From NCBI GenBank assembly GCA_034440615.1, contig JAOTOM010004757.1, positions 124,001 through 188,000 on the forward strand: a DNA stretch of 64,000 nucleotides, given 5' to 3'. Made by a program: the position numbers and the translations under genes. Shown piece after piece: positions 44,054 through 57,317 of the stretch (its first letter is position 1; the number at the start of each line of letters is the position of its first letter). This stretch comes from Ashinkailepas kermadecensis (Eukaryota > Arthropoda > Thecostraca > Neolepadidae). The notes under the pieces were generated by a model. The model saw only the letters and a program-made list of their open reading frames with translations. It made no database searches and was not told the origin of the DNA.

Positions 44054-44824
44054 GTAGTCGGTTTTACAGCGGAAATTTGCTCCCAGGTCACGTGGTCTCA
44101 GGAACAAGATAGAGGGAGAAGACCCGGCATAGTGATCTGCATAAATTAAAAGCGACCACCAAATCTAATTCTCACATAAGTTTTAATAACGAAATAGTTT
44201 TTAGTATTAACGCTGCTGAAATAAGTAGACTTAAACTTACGAATATCAGCAAACAATACGCTTTCTAATTTACGTCGAGACTGCACTCAGCTCTACGGTA
44301 TCTGGCAGACGACGGATGACTGCCAGATTACAGATTGGCGCTGTGGTTAAATTAGCGAAGGATGCGGTTATAAGTCAACTTCCTGAGGAACGGTAGATAA
44401 AATTATAACAAAATTACACTTAATCGATGTCAACCAAGTTTATAAATCCATACCTGATACTGCCGACATGCTCACGCCGCACAACTAATACATATTCACA
44501 ACACACCCCACGAGTAGGACGCTCGTGCACCGACTGATTTGTTGCCTGCCGCGTACTGGGATATAGGTTTCGGAATATAAAATGGTTTAAGTAAAATTAT
44601 ACTAAACCAATCAGTATAAAATCGTTTTATTCTCACCACCAAGAAACAAGTTTTGTCAATGAAAAGGCTGAGAAAATTGAGTGAAATCAATTCTTGTTAA
44701 TTATAAATGTTCTTCGATGTACTTTTTTAGTTCATGTCTGGAATGTTTAGGTGAAGCAAGGAATGACTTGGAAGGATGAAAAGCGACTAGACGGGAGAGC
44801 AAATTGCCGCTGTAAAACCGACTA
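44054..44824. mobile_element. Inner inverted-repeat element of about 770 bp
   Basis: Ends TAGTCGGTTTTACAGCGGAA...TTTGCTCCC (44054-44084) and GGGAGAGCAAATTGCCGCTG...TAAAACCGACTA (44793-44824) are inverted copies of about 31 bp. The body aligns in reverse with 20420-20820. It is either a separate non-autonomous transposon nested in the CACTG element or the latter's internal inverted repeat. Confidence 0.6.
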
Positions 44825-45075
44825 GTGCTAGATATAAGCAGTTGCATTATTCTGGACTGCTTGGCACAACACTCATGGCTGCTAAGATCAAGCATCCTCA
44901 TTCTTGCCGTCTAGCATCTGCAGGCTAGAATTAGCCGCCTCCAGCCGAATAGCACATATGGTTCTTGTTGCTAGCATCCTTATGCTTGTTACTAGCATCC
45001 TAAGGGAATAGCGTTGTTTGAAGCAGTCACTTAGCATGCAATTAGCAGCAAAAGTGCTAATCATTTTTTACAGTG

Positions 45076-46860
45076 TACGACTTCAAAAGCTCCTAAGTTT
45101 GACTCTCTGGACCATGGACGTAGGAGACGGATGGGGAGGACAGTGGGTTCATGGCCCGCACATATTTCGTGTCTTGATCATTAGCACATGACTCTGAATG
45201 GGAAAAACGCCAAGAAATTGGCTCGGTTCCTCCTCCCTACACAAACACTCAGTTCCTTTCTACGCTAATTATCGAGACATCCACCGCCTTTAATAAAGCA
45301 TGATGCAATCAAGCACAAAGTGTCCAAGAAGTAAACCAATAACAGCCTGCCGTCTATCACCTTTCTGTACACATGAAATAAATGCGAGACGTAGCTGTCA
45401 CAGAGACTGTTACAATGTCAGAATATCCCATATGTCGCCCTGGGGACCAGCGCGATGAGAGACATATGGGAGTCGTCTATCACCTCGAGTCGCCCATGAG
45501 AGGACTAGCGGTCGTTGCCCTTGATAGGATGCATAATGAATATTAAGAATTCACTAAATATCGGAGCTTCAACGCACACCGTTCACACCGGAGGGCAAAG
45601 CACAAGTGGACGAGCTCCGCTGATACAGTCATGCGACTCGAGTGCCGCCCTGGCCAGAAGAAAAGCTAGACGGAAGGCCGATAATTCACCAACGGTGCTA
45701 TGTCACGCACTCATTGCAGTTATAACGCGCTTATTATTTCTTTATAAACAGCTTGACATGTTCAGCCTGTCGAGGATTGAATGGCACAGCTGTCTTGACG
45801 GTACATTCCCCGACTAATTCATGCCATTTATTTAAGTCATTCTCAAGAAATTGGCCGCTTATGTCTTGTGGTTCTCATGGTGCTGGTGTGAGGTGGTTTC
45901 ATCATTTGGGTTCAGACCTCCTGTGGTTCTCGTGGTACTGGTGTAGCATGGCCTCGTCCTTTGGGCACAGACATATCGTTGCCATCGTGGCACTGATGTG
46001 GCCTTATCCTTTGCGTACAGGTCGTGGTCACACTGGTGTTATGCTCCATTGATATGGAGGAGGGGTGAACTGATATGGTCCTTTTGGAGGCAGGGGGGCA
46101 CTCGACTCCTCTAGATTACTACCACTTTAGCCGTGAGGCCAATGGAAGTAGACATACTAGACCAAATTGAGCTTAAACCTGCTTGAGTCCTTCTCTGATC
46201 GCTTTGGTGCAGTGGTATCGAAGGATATAGAGACTTTACGTGGGTTCCTCTGCTTGATTTAGAGGAGATGATGCGTTGGTATGGTCGTATCCATCACATG
46301 CAGGGGGAGGGGAGGGAAGACTGGCGTCATCTCCTATGTTAGGCGTGACAATCCGTGGCGATTTTATGGTCAGTACAGAGGCATTCTGTTGTTTCCGGTT
46401 GGATACAGTGGTAGCTAATGTTGTCTCCTATATGTAGCAGTACAGAGGAATGGATGAACTGGTGCCCCATCCTACTTACCTGGTATGGCATGGTCCCCTG
46501 TTGGATACGCGGGCGCCAATTGTGACCGGCACTACTATGATACACAGAGGAGAGAATGCACTGGCACTCCTCCAGTCGGATGCCGGGGAGAGCAGGTATC
46601 GGTATGCCCCTGCGGTCAGAAACAGGGACATATCGTGTCGTCTCCTATGGTCGGCAGAGGTGAACTCTGGTCCTTCAATTCAGATGCAGGGTCATATTGT
46701 GTGGCGTCACTTGTGGTCCACAGAGGCGAACCCTGGTCCTTTGCGTCAGATGCAGGGCCATACAATGTGTCCTCCCCTGTGGTGTACAGGTACTGGAGAT
46801 AATGATCATTGAAGTCAGATCAGGGGATATTCAGGGTGACCTCCTCCCTGGCGTGCATAG
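45076..46860. other. Intergenic DNA with degenerate GGTGCTGGTGT-type repeats
   Basis: At 45870-46050 and 46450-46800 there are loosely repeated phrases such as TGTGGTTCTCRTGGTACTGG and GGTCMTATYGTGTSGYSTCA. Divergence is too high for a firm unit. No exon is supported. Confidence 0.45.
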
Positions 46861-46879
46861 GAGATGAGGTACATACCAG

Positions 46880-47062
46880 TACCTCGCCAGTCAGGTACAC
46901 CGCGGTACCGCAGATCGGTGGCTGACGCCCACCTGTTGAGGGCCCGCGCTCCGTCGGCGCCGTCGGCGGCGGCGCTGCCATCGCTGCCCGTCGGAGCCGA
47001 CTCGGCTCAGTACAGCCGGCGGTGTGGAGGCGGCCGGCGGCGGTGCCGGCGGCGGTGGCGAC
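46880..47062 (+). promoter_or_regulatory. CpG-rich 5' flank / 5' UTR of the TMTC-like gene
   Basis: Dense CpG and GGCGGC/GCCGGC sequence directly upstream of an ATG in good context (GGCGACATGA) at 47063, unlike the AT-rich surroundings. Interpreted as promoter and 5' UTR. No TATA box was seen. Confidence 0.45.
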
Positions 47063-47190
47063 ATGACCTGGGCCGGTGTCGGAGCCGCCCTGGGCCGCTG
47101 GCTGCGGCGGCAGCCCGGCTGTGTGTGCAGTCTGCTGGCCGTGCTCTGCTACCTCAACACCCTCAAGGCCGGCTTCGTCTACGACGACAG
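47063..47190 (+). CDS. First coding exon of a TMTC-family transmembrane TPR protein
   Basis: A 42-codon exon plus two bases, followed by the donor GACGACAG|GTGGGA. It starts MTWAGVGAALGRWLRRQPG and continues CVCSLLAVLCYLNTLKAG, ending FVYDD. A short basic N-terminus, a hydrophobic transmembrane segment (residues about 17-32), then YLNTL.AGFVYDD match the start of TMTC proteins. The DD pair is conserved in the family, and TMTC2 has a very similar YLNTLSADFCYDD. TMTC proteins are multi-pass ER membrane O-mannosyltransferases with C-terminal TPRs that modify cadherins (family knowledge). The next exon was not found in the following 16.8 kb, so introns may be very long, or the remainder may be outside the window. 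Confidence 0.65.
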
Positions 47191-47379
47191 GTGGGACTGC
47201 CCATCGCACGCCAGGTTGTGACGTTAGGTATTGGTGCGGTTAGTTGAGAGATGGTGCCGGCCGTGTTCATTTCGGAAACCCACTCATGCTAGCTGCCCCT
47301 CCAAGACTACCCGCGCGGGATTACTCATCCCAGAATCTCCAGCCGAGATGAAACTCAGACCATGTTACGGCATGCCTAT

Positions 47380-47640
47380 CACAGACAACAGGCCATGCTA
47401 CCTATGCACTCCGACTGCCTATCCCAGACACCCAGCGATAACCTGCCTATCCGGGACTGCCTGTCTCGGACAGGCTGATGTTAGATGTGGCGACGGCTGG
47501 TCCCAGACACCCGCGATAATCTGCGTATCCGGGACTGCCTGTCTCATACAGGCTGGTGGTAGATTTAGCCGACTGCCTATCCCAGGCATCCCGCGATAAC
47601 CTGCCTGTCACGTACAGGCTGGCGGTAGATGTCGCGGCCG
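47380..47640. repeat. Degenerate tandem repeat in the TMTC first intron
   Basis: Three imperfect copies of a unit near 75-85 bp containing GACTGCCTATCCCAGACACC, CGCGATAACCTGCCTATC and ACAGGCTGRTGGTAGATGT. Confidence 0.7.
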
Positions 47641-48034
47641 CTAGTTCCAGAGTGCCCTGTGAGTCCACTTGTCACGGACCACTCAAACGCTGCCAGTCCA
47701 GTCTGTCACCACACTGTCCATGGCGTTCTCTGCAGGGCGCGAGCAGACCGCCTCCGGCCCGTGGTGCCGGAAGCTTCTGCGGCGACGTCCCGCGAGATAT
47801 TACCCGTGCCTTGCACTTGCAAACCATGAGTAGGCTGCTCACGTGCTCATCCGCACAAGCCCTGGGGACGTCCGACAACTAATGACAGCCGTGGAACATA
47901 GGAGCGACATTATGCTGACGGGGCTCCAGATGAAGACCATTGCGTCTGAGGTCACGCCGCTCGTGGTCCAGTTCAAAATTATTGGTGTGGCCGTGACCGC
48001 GTTCATTGTACATTGGAAATGCGTCGCGTGCCCA

Positions 48035-48260
48035 GGACGATATTAGTGGTGGATGGAAATGCATCACGTGCCCAGTAGGAGGTTAGTGGTGGATGGAAAT
48101 TCTTCATGTGCCCAGTACGAGATAGTGGTGGATGGAAATGCATCACGTGCCCAGTATGTGATTAGTGGTGAATGGACATTCCTAACGTGCTCAGTACGAG
48201 ATTAGTGGTGGATGGAAATGCATCGTGTGCCCAGTACGCGACATATTGGTGGTAGGTAGA
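48035..48260. repeat. About 40-bp minisatellite
   Basis: Six copies of TTAGTGGTGGATGGAAATGC followed by ATCACGTGCCCAGTACGAGA. A stray related copy lies near 49360-49400. Confidence 0.85.
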
Positions 48261-49920
48261 AATACATGACATAGGGGAGACCTGGTCTGGTTGACGCAAT
48301 TTTGGCGAAACTGAAAATAACGCATCACTTTGGAGGGGTAGTGAGGAGATAGCCACACGTACGCCAATCCTAATGCTTCAAGTATCATCTTCGATTAAAA
48401 AAAAATCGTGGCATCCTCTGGGCTTTCCATCAGAGAGCAAAGTATGGCGCAACTACCAGTTTATCAATTTACACAGCTGTAGGGGTTAGGTTGTTACTGA
48501 CGATCGGGTAAGTTGACAAAATGTAGCTTAAGTAAAATATATTATTTATAGGTGGCATTAGCGTACGCCATCTGAAAGAACCATATTTCACATTTACAGC
48601 AATAATACTGCTTTCAGTCCCAGCTGACCATAGCTCATGGTTTATGACATTTCTGGAATGCGCAAACGTTCATTCCCTAGCTGCACCTTTTCCTTCGTTC
48701 AGTCTTTCCGTCGGGTGAGAAATGCCCGTAAAAGTATTGAATAAGATTATCTTGAAACAGCTTTTGCAAACACCTTAATACAAATAGTCAGTTCTGTAGT
48801 TATTTTACTTCATTACCAGACCACAAGATGTTGATACAGGCTGATATAATGTACGTTGTAAATTACATGTACATTGCATTACATAGTTGTGGTGTAAATC
48901 TCGCAGTCGCACGGACGTTGATGCCGGCTGCACCAATTTACCCCACAGGTTTTCTGGTGCAGGCTGCAGCATATTATGCAACATTGCGAGTACAGTGTCG
49001 CGGCAAACGATAAAAGCATTTCACCGTTGCAAAGCTCAGGGAGCATGGAAATGATATCGGACATCTGAACAGTTAGCAAGTTGGCGACAAATTAGAAATT
49101 AAGGACGAAGCACAGACATTAAATTTTGCTTTCGCCTACAAAATGTGCCATATCGTCACCATTCTACAGCCGCCGATCAAAATAACTTGCGCTTGTTTTC
49201 GACGCGAGAAGAGGGTGCCAGTAGCAACATGTGTGGTAGCCATGGCAACCGGCTTTATGCTTTTGGTGAAGACGCTGTTGTATCAACCACCCCTTGTATC
49301 AACTAAACCCGGTCTCCCCTATCTGGTATGTGGCAGGTTGATGATTGGCAGACGTACATGGCATGCTCAGTAGGCACGTGACAGGTTAGTGGTGGATCGC
49401 ATTCACGGTACCTAGTTACGGCCGCAATTTTCAGGGCATTGATGTGAAAATAATTTAACGTCATAACTGTAATAACTGTGATAACTGTTATTATTACAGT
49501 TATCACAGCTGAGCATAACTGTAGTAGCTGTGCGTGAAAAGTCTAGGCAGCGATGGCCATCCAATATCTGGTGGTGGAATGATTTGTAAAAACCTTTACA
49601 ACACCCACTGTGGGACGCGTGGTCTGCCACACCTCTAACCGGTGCGCCACCTGGTGGTCTGAGACGTCGCTGGGCGGCCCATCTGGGTGGCTCTGTCGCG
49701 GACAATTGGCTGTTGCTCGCAGTCTTATTCCAATCACGAGCGAGATGAGGAGGGAAGCCAGTGCTGCTGTGATGGGACCCGGTTGCCAGATTTGCTACCA
49801 GACCGCCGCCGATGGGGAACAGCCTCCTGCCACCCACGCCTGCTGCATCACCATTATATTTATAATGACGACGCCAACTCTTTCTGCGCCAACTATTACT
49901 GTAATTATATTTATAATGTC
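48261..49920. other. Intronic or intergenic DNA, no gene recognised
   Basis: Unique sequence with TAACTGTRATAACTGTTATT short repeats at 49460-49525. No exon similarity to the TMTC family was found. Confidence 0.45.
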
Positions 49921-49923
49921 TTT

Positions 49924-50130
<207 letters not shown>

Positions 50131-50204
50131 TGTTTTATTTCAAATGACGACCTAGGTTTGAAAAGAGCTTAACCCCAGCATAACAGTATGATTTAATAAC
50201 AGCC

Positions 50205-50590
50205 GTGGCCGTGCATTGCATGTATCGCGGTCGTGTATTGCGTGTATTGGGCATGTGTCGCGGTCGTGTATTGCGTGTATTGGGCGTATATCGCGTGTAT
50301 TGCGTGCATTGGTCGTGTATCGCGATCGTGCATTGCCTGTATTGGCCGTGTATTGCGGTCGTGCATTGCACGTATTGCGGCTGTGTATAGCGAGTATTTT
50401 GGCGTGTATCGTGGTCAAGTATTGCGTGTATTTGGCGTGTATCGTGGTCACGTGTTGTGTGTATTTGGCGTGTATCGTGGTCACGTATTGTGTGCATTAG
50501 TCGAGCGTCGCTGTCGTGTATTGTGTATATTGCGTACATTGGTCGTGCATTGCGTGTATTGAGTGTGTATCGCGGTCGTGTATTGCAGGA
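50205..50590. repeat. TCGCGGTCGTGTATTGCGTG minisatellite
   Basis: Nested short repeats of CGTGTATTGGGCGTGTATCG and CGGTCGTGTATTGCGTGTAT. The basic unit is near 12-13 bp, with larger blocks of about 48 bp. Confidence 0.85.
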
Positions 50591-51559
50591 AAGGTACTGA
50601 GGCGCTTCCTTGGCGACTGAACGCGATAGGTAATTCAAAGTCTTGCATTAGGGATTTCGGAAGGACGGTGCCTACCGTCATCGCTCACGAAAAGGCAGAG
50701 CTGCCGGGCACCAACAGCACCGATGGTGGAGACCATCTATAACCAAGCTTTTCGCAAAGCTCGCATTCAATTTATCTTCAAAAAGACGTTCGGAAAGTCA
50801 TCAATGGAGGCCCCTTTCCATAAAGACATCGTTTGTGAAAATAATGTAAGCTGAATCAAGGACAGATCCAGTAATTCTGAAGGAGAACTCGTCTGGAGAT
50901 ATACCATTTCACCTGGGAGGGGTATCACTGACCCGGAAAAAAGTGCTAAGGGTGAGTGTGCCGGAGAGTCCTGGATGGGTGCTTTCTTCTGCTCAGAGGG
51001 GCTCCTTCGGCTGACACATTCAAAGGTGGGATATACACTCGACCGTTCTGGAGAGGGGTGGGGGGTGGGGGTGGGGGGCACCCCTTTCCAGTCAGAAGGA
51101 CGCATCAATTGGCATCGGGTTGTCGTGGGGAGTTCTGCATGACATCGTTTAACGATTAATTATGCTGCATTTGATAATTATAGAACAATGCAACAGCAGT
51201 GTCACTAGTCATCAGATGATCAGAGGTGAAAAAACCTGCTACTCGGCCACGGGCGTGGGTGACAGATATTTGAAAAATATATCCAGTCATGGTGACAACT
51301 TACGGTACCGTATTATCATTGAGTATGGATTGTATGTATCATTGAGCATGGCCGTTTTGCTTTTTAACATACCCAGTAAATTTGTTGTTCCTTATATAGC
51401 CATCCAAACATATACGTACTCATTTTGTTTCAGTACATGTATCAGAAGCATACCGAAGCAATTTAGTAGCTATGATCGAGGGGACAGGGGAAGGCTGAAA
51501 ACAAAAACGCTACCACTCGAGGTAAAATTCATGTTTTTTAACATTGCCGTGATAAACCC

Positions 51560-51650
51560 TGTCACCTACGAACTGTCCAGTCCCCGTCCAGTGATTGAAC
51601 CCGACGCAACAGTCCCGTTTTCCGGCGTAGTTTGTGGCACGTGGCACGGC
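51560..51650 (+). repeat. Dispersed repeat copy, pair of 55140-55215
   Basis: GTCCAGTGATTGAACCCGAC, GCAACAGTCCCGTTTTC and GGCGTAGTTTGT recur in the same orientation near 55162-55212 with few changes. Confidence 0.75.
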
Positions 51651-52840
51651 TCACATCACAGGTAACGAGATATGGTTGACATTACGTGAAAGCCCCAAAT
51701 GTTGGCTATCCGTCGGGTACAATTTTGTTGCGGTCGGGTCAACGTGCTGCGCGTGCACGTCACGGGGGTCCTGAGATAACGGGTGTCCGGTGAATCACCG
51801 GCCGCCAATAGGAATAGCATGTAAAACTGATATTTTTCCTTCGCAAAAATCACCAGATTTAGCGCTCCCCATCGGCTCGATTCAGACCGCCATATCTCGA
51901 CAACCAATGAACCGATTGACACCAAACAATACCTCAGTGTTACCACGACAACGGACAAGTCTCATGTCGGGACAGGCCGTATTTTTTCAAGTTTCACTTG
52001 TGATTTCTAATTTTGAAGACGATGGTAGCATTAATTTATTTCTTAAAAATCCCTAAATTACTTAAATAATTCAAAGAAGCACCTCAGAATGCCTCGCTTT
52101 GTGATTGGTCAAAATATATGTGACGTCACATCTGTAGAGCTCAGCGATGCTTGACTCCCGCCCATTATATCTTCCATTTGGGAAGCTGCCAGTTCGAATT
52201 AATCGCGACGGTTTTAGCTTGGATCACATCCGCTCGTCAGGGGAAAATGGATCGTAGAAAACCACGCTATTATTCTTTTTTTTGCCGATGTATGCCAATG
52301 CAACTGCAAGTAAGCCAGAAGCAATGTTCATCGGTTTCCCGACGGCCGACAAGATGAGAACGTTGTCGAGCGATTCTGCACGCCGAGACAGTCCGCTGAT
52401 CTCTGCTAGTGGCCCCGCTTGCTGCGACGAACATTTCTATGTATATGTACCATTGGTAGACAGGGGTACGAGTATTTTGATAGGCGTGGGCACGCCTAAG
52501 GACGAGGGGGAGACTGTAACCAGAGTACTTTCCTGAGAAGTGTAAACATTGACGTTTTTCACATCAAGGTTTTGCTTGAAAACGGTGATTTTATCTTCCA
52601 TTTTTGTGAAAACTCCCACAAAATAGAAGTATACTTTTTACAAAAATGGTAACTGACTTGTTAATATCCGTATAGTTGCAAACATGGATGTCCACAGCCC
52701 TTTTATATTAACATTAAGTGAAGAGAATTTACATTTTCTAGCTGACTGCAGTATGCTGAAGATGGCAAGATATTTGTCAAATTTGTGCTTTAAGACAATT
52801 TTTGAATTCTTGTAATTTCTTTTTCCAGCGCAATGTCCAT
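51651..52840. other. No gene recognised
   Basis: Unique sequence with phrases such as CCATATCTCGACAACCAATG that are common in dispersed repeats. No exon is supported. Confidence 0.4.
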
Positions 52841-52847
52841 GAATGTG

Positions 52848-53170
52848 GTCAACATGATGTGGCTACTCGTTTTCTCTGCAAATGCATACTTTTCAGTTGG
52901 CCGGCAAAATAACACAAAAAGTGGGCTTGGAGATGGGTAACATAGCTGAAAGATAATGAAAAAAGTGTAGCACAGCCTAACCTAACAAAACCTAACCTCC
53001 CATCTAAAAAATAACCAATAAAGCGCACAAAATCCAAGCAATTTTGCTCTAAAAAAATGTACTCGAAAATCCAAACCTAATGTAACATGGCTTAAGCTTT
53101 CTTTAAGAAAAATAATTTCTTTACAAAATTCAAGATAAAAAACCTAACCAAACCTGACATAGCCAAACCT
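52848..53170 (+). repeat. Dispersed repeat (GTGACCACT family) with CCTAACC tail
   Basis: ATGATGTGGCTACTCGTTTT, then CTCTGCAAATGCATAC and TTTTCAGTTGGCCGGCAAAA, followed by several CCTAACC words to 53170. The association of this family with CCTAACC words is repeated at 16680-16930 and 56490-56760. Confidence 0.6.
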
Positions 53171-53529
53171 AACCACTTTGCTTCATGCAGGTAAATGTCC
53201 AAAATTTGTCTCGTGATTACCTCAAAGCAAAATAATGTCAGACTGCCATTACATTTTGCAACAAACTGCAGAAACCCCAGTATACTTGTAATGCTTTTCT
53301 CAAGCTCAGTGGAATTCCAGAATATGCCTGACATTCCATGTACAAATTAAGCCAGCAATCCTTGTCCTCCATCTAAAATCCATAGCAGTTCTAGCTAATG
53401 AATCACTTACATTTTCTATTCGATAGCCATCTCTTTTCGCATTATCTCCATCAACATCATAAAATATGGCAGCAGTTGCAGAGGGCATCTTATTCACCTT
53501 GCACCATCAAAATGTTGCTTGAAAATGTT

Positions 53530-53665
53530 GGATGACATTGGCCTACACCTGCTGATCACTGATCATGTTGCTCTACACCTACCTACATATTATTAATCAC
53601 GTCAGCCTACACCTGCACGTAGCTGATCATGTCTTCCTACACCGACTGATAATTGATTGTGTAAA
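53530..53665. repeat. About 45-bp tandem repeat, three copies
   Basis: Unit built on GCCTACACCTGCTGATCACT followed by GATCATGT, imperfect. Confidence 0.65.
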
Positions 53666-55135
53666 CTGCTACATATGCACAATGCATATATCCCTGCAAG
53701 TAAGCTAATTCAAATTCCACAGCACGCCTGGCATTCCATGTAAAGATCAACCTGAAAACAAGTGTACCCTGTCTAAAATACATAGCATATAGCAAAATCA
53801 TCCCTGCAATTTGTCATTTGATAGCAGTCCCTTTTTGCAATATCTCCATGGACATCATCAATATATTGCAGTAATTGGAGCAGGCATCTTACCCACTCTG
53901 TGTCATCACAATATCGCTTGAATGTACGCTATGACATCTGTCGAACTATCACAATACACATGTGCATTTCAACTGCATCCCTATATATTTGCCCATATAT
54001 TTCACCAATCATGTGATGTGAAATGTGCAATATTCACCACTTCAAATATACTTGGCATGCTATGTATTGATCATTTAGCAAGTATCTGCATTGGGATGCA
54101 GCTTGCAGTTTACCCCACCATGGAATGCCAATTATGAAACTAGGTATAAACAGCTTCTGTCTTGCTGAGGAGAAGCCATGGTGTTTGTTAAGCTAAGCCA
54201 CAAATAACTTATGTCATTGTCTTTTCCATTATTCTGCTCATTTTATCCACAAAGATAGTACAAGCTTTTCCTGTTTGTACGCACCGCACTGCGCCGGATT
54301 TGAAACAAACATGCTAGTTGAGCTGTATTACCACCATACTAGATTACCTACCCTTCCAAGCTTCATATTTTCGTCAATTGGTAACATTTCAGTATCCCAA
54401 GCCCTCGCTTTAGTATCCATGACGCGAGTCGGTTGAAAAACTTCACATGGAACAATCCAACGTATGGATCCCCGTGTGTTTCAGGCTTGGCCGCTTCGAG
54501 ACCTCGACATATCTGACGTCATTGCTACGAGAAGGGTTTTAAATCGATGGCAACCCCTAAGTGAAATGATTAAATTATGCTGTAAATGCTTATCCTGTGA
54601 TAAAAATATGTCAGTTTTGTCTACGAAGCATTATTATCGTTTTTTTAAAACCATAAACCCATTACGTGAAACTTGTCCATTGTCAACATTGTCGTGGCAA
54701 CCGTTTCCGAGTCACGCGCCACGCGCATGCAAGGGGGGTGTGGAAAGCGGAGACGACGTTTGTGAGCGTTTTTCACGATTGGGTCTGGTTCTCGAAAACG
54801 GCTAAATTTGGCGACTTTCCGTCGCTTTCACCTCATGGCCCCATGTACCGGCTACAATTTTCCAATTGACGATCAGTGGCTGCAGTGTGTGCGGGTGCCG
54901 TCATCGTGACACGGGCTGCACGTGTTTCGGTCCGTGAAAAAAGCTCCGCTTTCCAATGCCTGCACACCACTGTCGAATAACAGTTCGGGGAGAAAGTTGT
55001 ATGCGCGGATAGCCCCACTCTTTGTGATGCTCACAGTTCCTTCGGATTTTACTCATCGAAAGTACTTTGGTTGCAATCGTCGGTGCCCGCAACCGTTACC
55101 AGACTTCACTTTCGGCAATCTCAAACGGCAGACGG
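53666..55135. other. No gene recognised
   Basis: AT-rich unique DNA with a GC-richer patch at 54690-55000. No exon with family similarity was found. Confidence 0.4.
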
Positions 55136-55139
55136 GGAC

Positions 55140-55215
55140 CGGACAGTGTCCTGTCACCGTCCAGAGATTGAATCCGACGCAACAGTTCCGTTTTCGGCGC
55201 AGTTTGTTTTCAAAG
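55140..55215 (+). repeat. Dispersed repeat copy, pair of 51560-51650
   Basis: GTCCAGAGATTGAATCCGAC, GCAACAGTTCCGTTTTC and GGCGCAGTTTGT, same orientation as the copy at 51590. Confidence 0.75.
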
Positions 55216-57235
55216 CTGGTTTTAGTGTGTACGTATTTACCTAATAAGTATCAAGGCGCTGTTGAAGCTGAACTTGTGTATGCTTGCGTAAGTGGTGTTT
55301 CGTCTCTGAGAGTCAGGACAAGTATTGAACACATGGCCTTGTCTTTGATGTTGGCCGCCCATAATATTTTTATCTCCGGAAAGTTATCCACTCCTTTTTC
55401 CAAAAGATGTTGAGTCTGACAATAACTGGATCTCCTTGCTGTTTGGTCATGATCATGGGACCATGGAAACACGGAACATGACCGTGAAAAGTACAAAAAG
55501 TGTTTTTGATGTCAGAAACAAATCACATCATTCTCCAACTTGGAATGCTACAGTTTTCCTCTCATAATCCAGGATTCAGATTAAAAGAAATGTCCTCAAA
55601 GTACTCTGCTCCATACCAACCTGTAGTGCCACATAATTTTCCTCTTCAATTCCATAATTTCAAGACATAAATCCAACCCTGGTCATACCTGACTGAAGTG
55701 GCACTTGGAAGAAACCTTAGTACAATACATGCCCAAGGTGTGAGTGCTAATATGACACCACCATCACGAGAAAAGGTGCGTTGTGGCTATACTGGCTGCA
55801 AATTTAATGGCCAATAAAGATCGTTGTAAAGGCATATGAAGGCAAAGCATGCTGGTTTACCTATCCGGCTGAAAAACACTGCCTTTGGAGAAGGAGGCCG
55901 GTGGCAATCATGGCACATTGCTGCAGGAAGTGCAGGTGAGACTGAATGTATTTCTACTAACCAATATCATGTCCGCATAATATGGCAATCATGAGGGTGT
56001 TTTGTTCATGTGCATACAAAAATACTATGACACCTTGTATAATTTTGTATGCTGATTTTCTTCTCGGGAGGGGTGGGGTCAATTACCCAGCCATATAAAG
56101 CTGTTTGATGCAGTATTTTATGCACAATACTTCTCAGTCTAACATATCATTTCAGCCATTTTGCCACACTGCAGACTTGTGGAATCCTTATCATGAAAAA
56201 AACTGTTTTGGTCCGTCCAATATGAGCCTTTGTTATTTTAATAATTTCATCTGGTCACTTCCATGGGTTTGATATATTTCGGTCAGGGCCCATGTTTTGT
56301 CATAAGCAGGACTTGTTGCATGGACCAAAAATGTTATAAATTACTTGAAATCAATGCAAAATATGACCTATAACACTCTGTCTTTGATATTCGTGCTATA
56401 GTACAACGGAATTCAATTTGTATTGGTAAACTTCATTTTCAATGAGTCATTGGATTTGGAGAACAGTATGTTTCCATTCCATGTTTATCAGCATGGTTAA
56501 GATGATGTGACCACTGATTCCCATCAGAAATGCTTAGTTTTAGTTGGAAAGCAAAATAATGTACCACTGCTATTTAATACCTAAAATAACCTAGTCTGCT
56601 TTACCCTACCTCCTTTTAAATTGTTTCTTCAATATACGCACAATTTGTGTATTCAATAATAAAAAATGTTAGGAAACCTAACCTGGCCTTACCCTTTTTC
56701 AGAGAAAAGAAATCCTATTTTTGTCTGAAAAGCTAGCCTAACCTGTTATTTTGCTTTGCTAAGTAAAATTTGTGCAAAAGATATTGTGAGCACATTAAGC
56801 ACAATAATATCATTATATTTATGGGTACACACAATAGAAGCAAGATTAGCTTATAGGGTGTGTTGTAATTTGACATATTAATTAATAATTGAAGATTATG
56901 CATAATTGAACAAATTGAATATCATATATAGACTAAAACATTCTTCTTTGTTCCATTTCAGCATCATCGTCGATATTTCGCGCTCGCACACATACGTACT
57001 GTGAGCTGTAAGATCACATACTTACTGTGAGCCATCAACGGGTGACAGCCTGGTGGTGTTTGATATTCTGTCGGTGACAGGCTGGACACTTTTTCACCTC
57101 TGTAGATGATAAAGCACTAGTCACCAGATGAAGCAAAGCACTGTCACTAATCATCTGATGAATGGAGTATGGAGGATATGCGTGGTGCAAGGACCGGTTG
57201 CACCGAGTGATACTTACGAGGGAAACAGAGCGTGA
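55216..57235. other. No gene recognised
   Basis: AT-rich DNA. A GTGACCACT-family copy lies at 56492-56570 with CCTAACC words to 56745. Confidence 0.45.
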
Positions 57236-57238
57236 CAG

Positions 57239-57243
57239 AGAGA

Positions 57244-57313
<70 letters not shown>
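57239..57313. repeat. (AG)n microsatellite
   Basis: About 75 bp of AG with a few interruptions. Confidence 0.98.

Positions 57314-57317
<4 letters not shown>

Larger units (their letters stand above)
42158..45075. mobile_element. 2.9-kb CACTG-ended terminal-inverted-repeat element
   Basis: The left end reads CACTGTAAAAAAAAGATTAG and the right end is its inverse (CTAATCATTTTTTACAGTG). TA flanks both ends, a possible 2-bp target duplication. Both subterminal regions are rich in GCTAGCACC/GGTGCTA words (42180-42480 and 44880-45060). CACTG termini are shared by several animal DNA transposon groups (EnSpm/CACTA-like and others), so the superfamily is not settled. No transposase was found, so it is non-autonomous. 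It contains other repeats: (AT)n at 42714, a LINE-tail fragment at 43262, and an inner inverted-repeat element at 44054-44824. Confidence 0.75.

Noticed and set aside
54464..54805. 113-codon plus-strand open frame
   Set aside because: No start context, domain or repeat-independent support; codon composition is like its non-coding surroundings.
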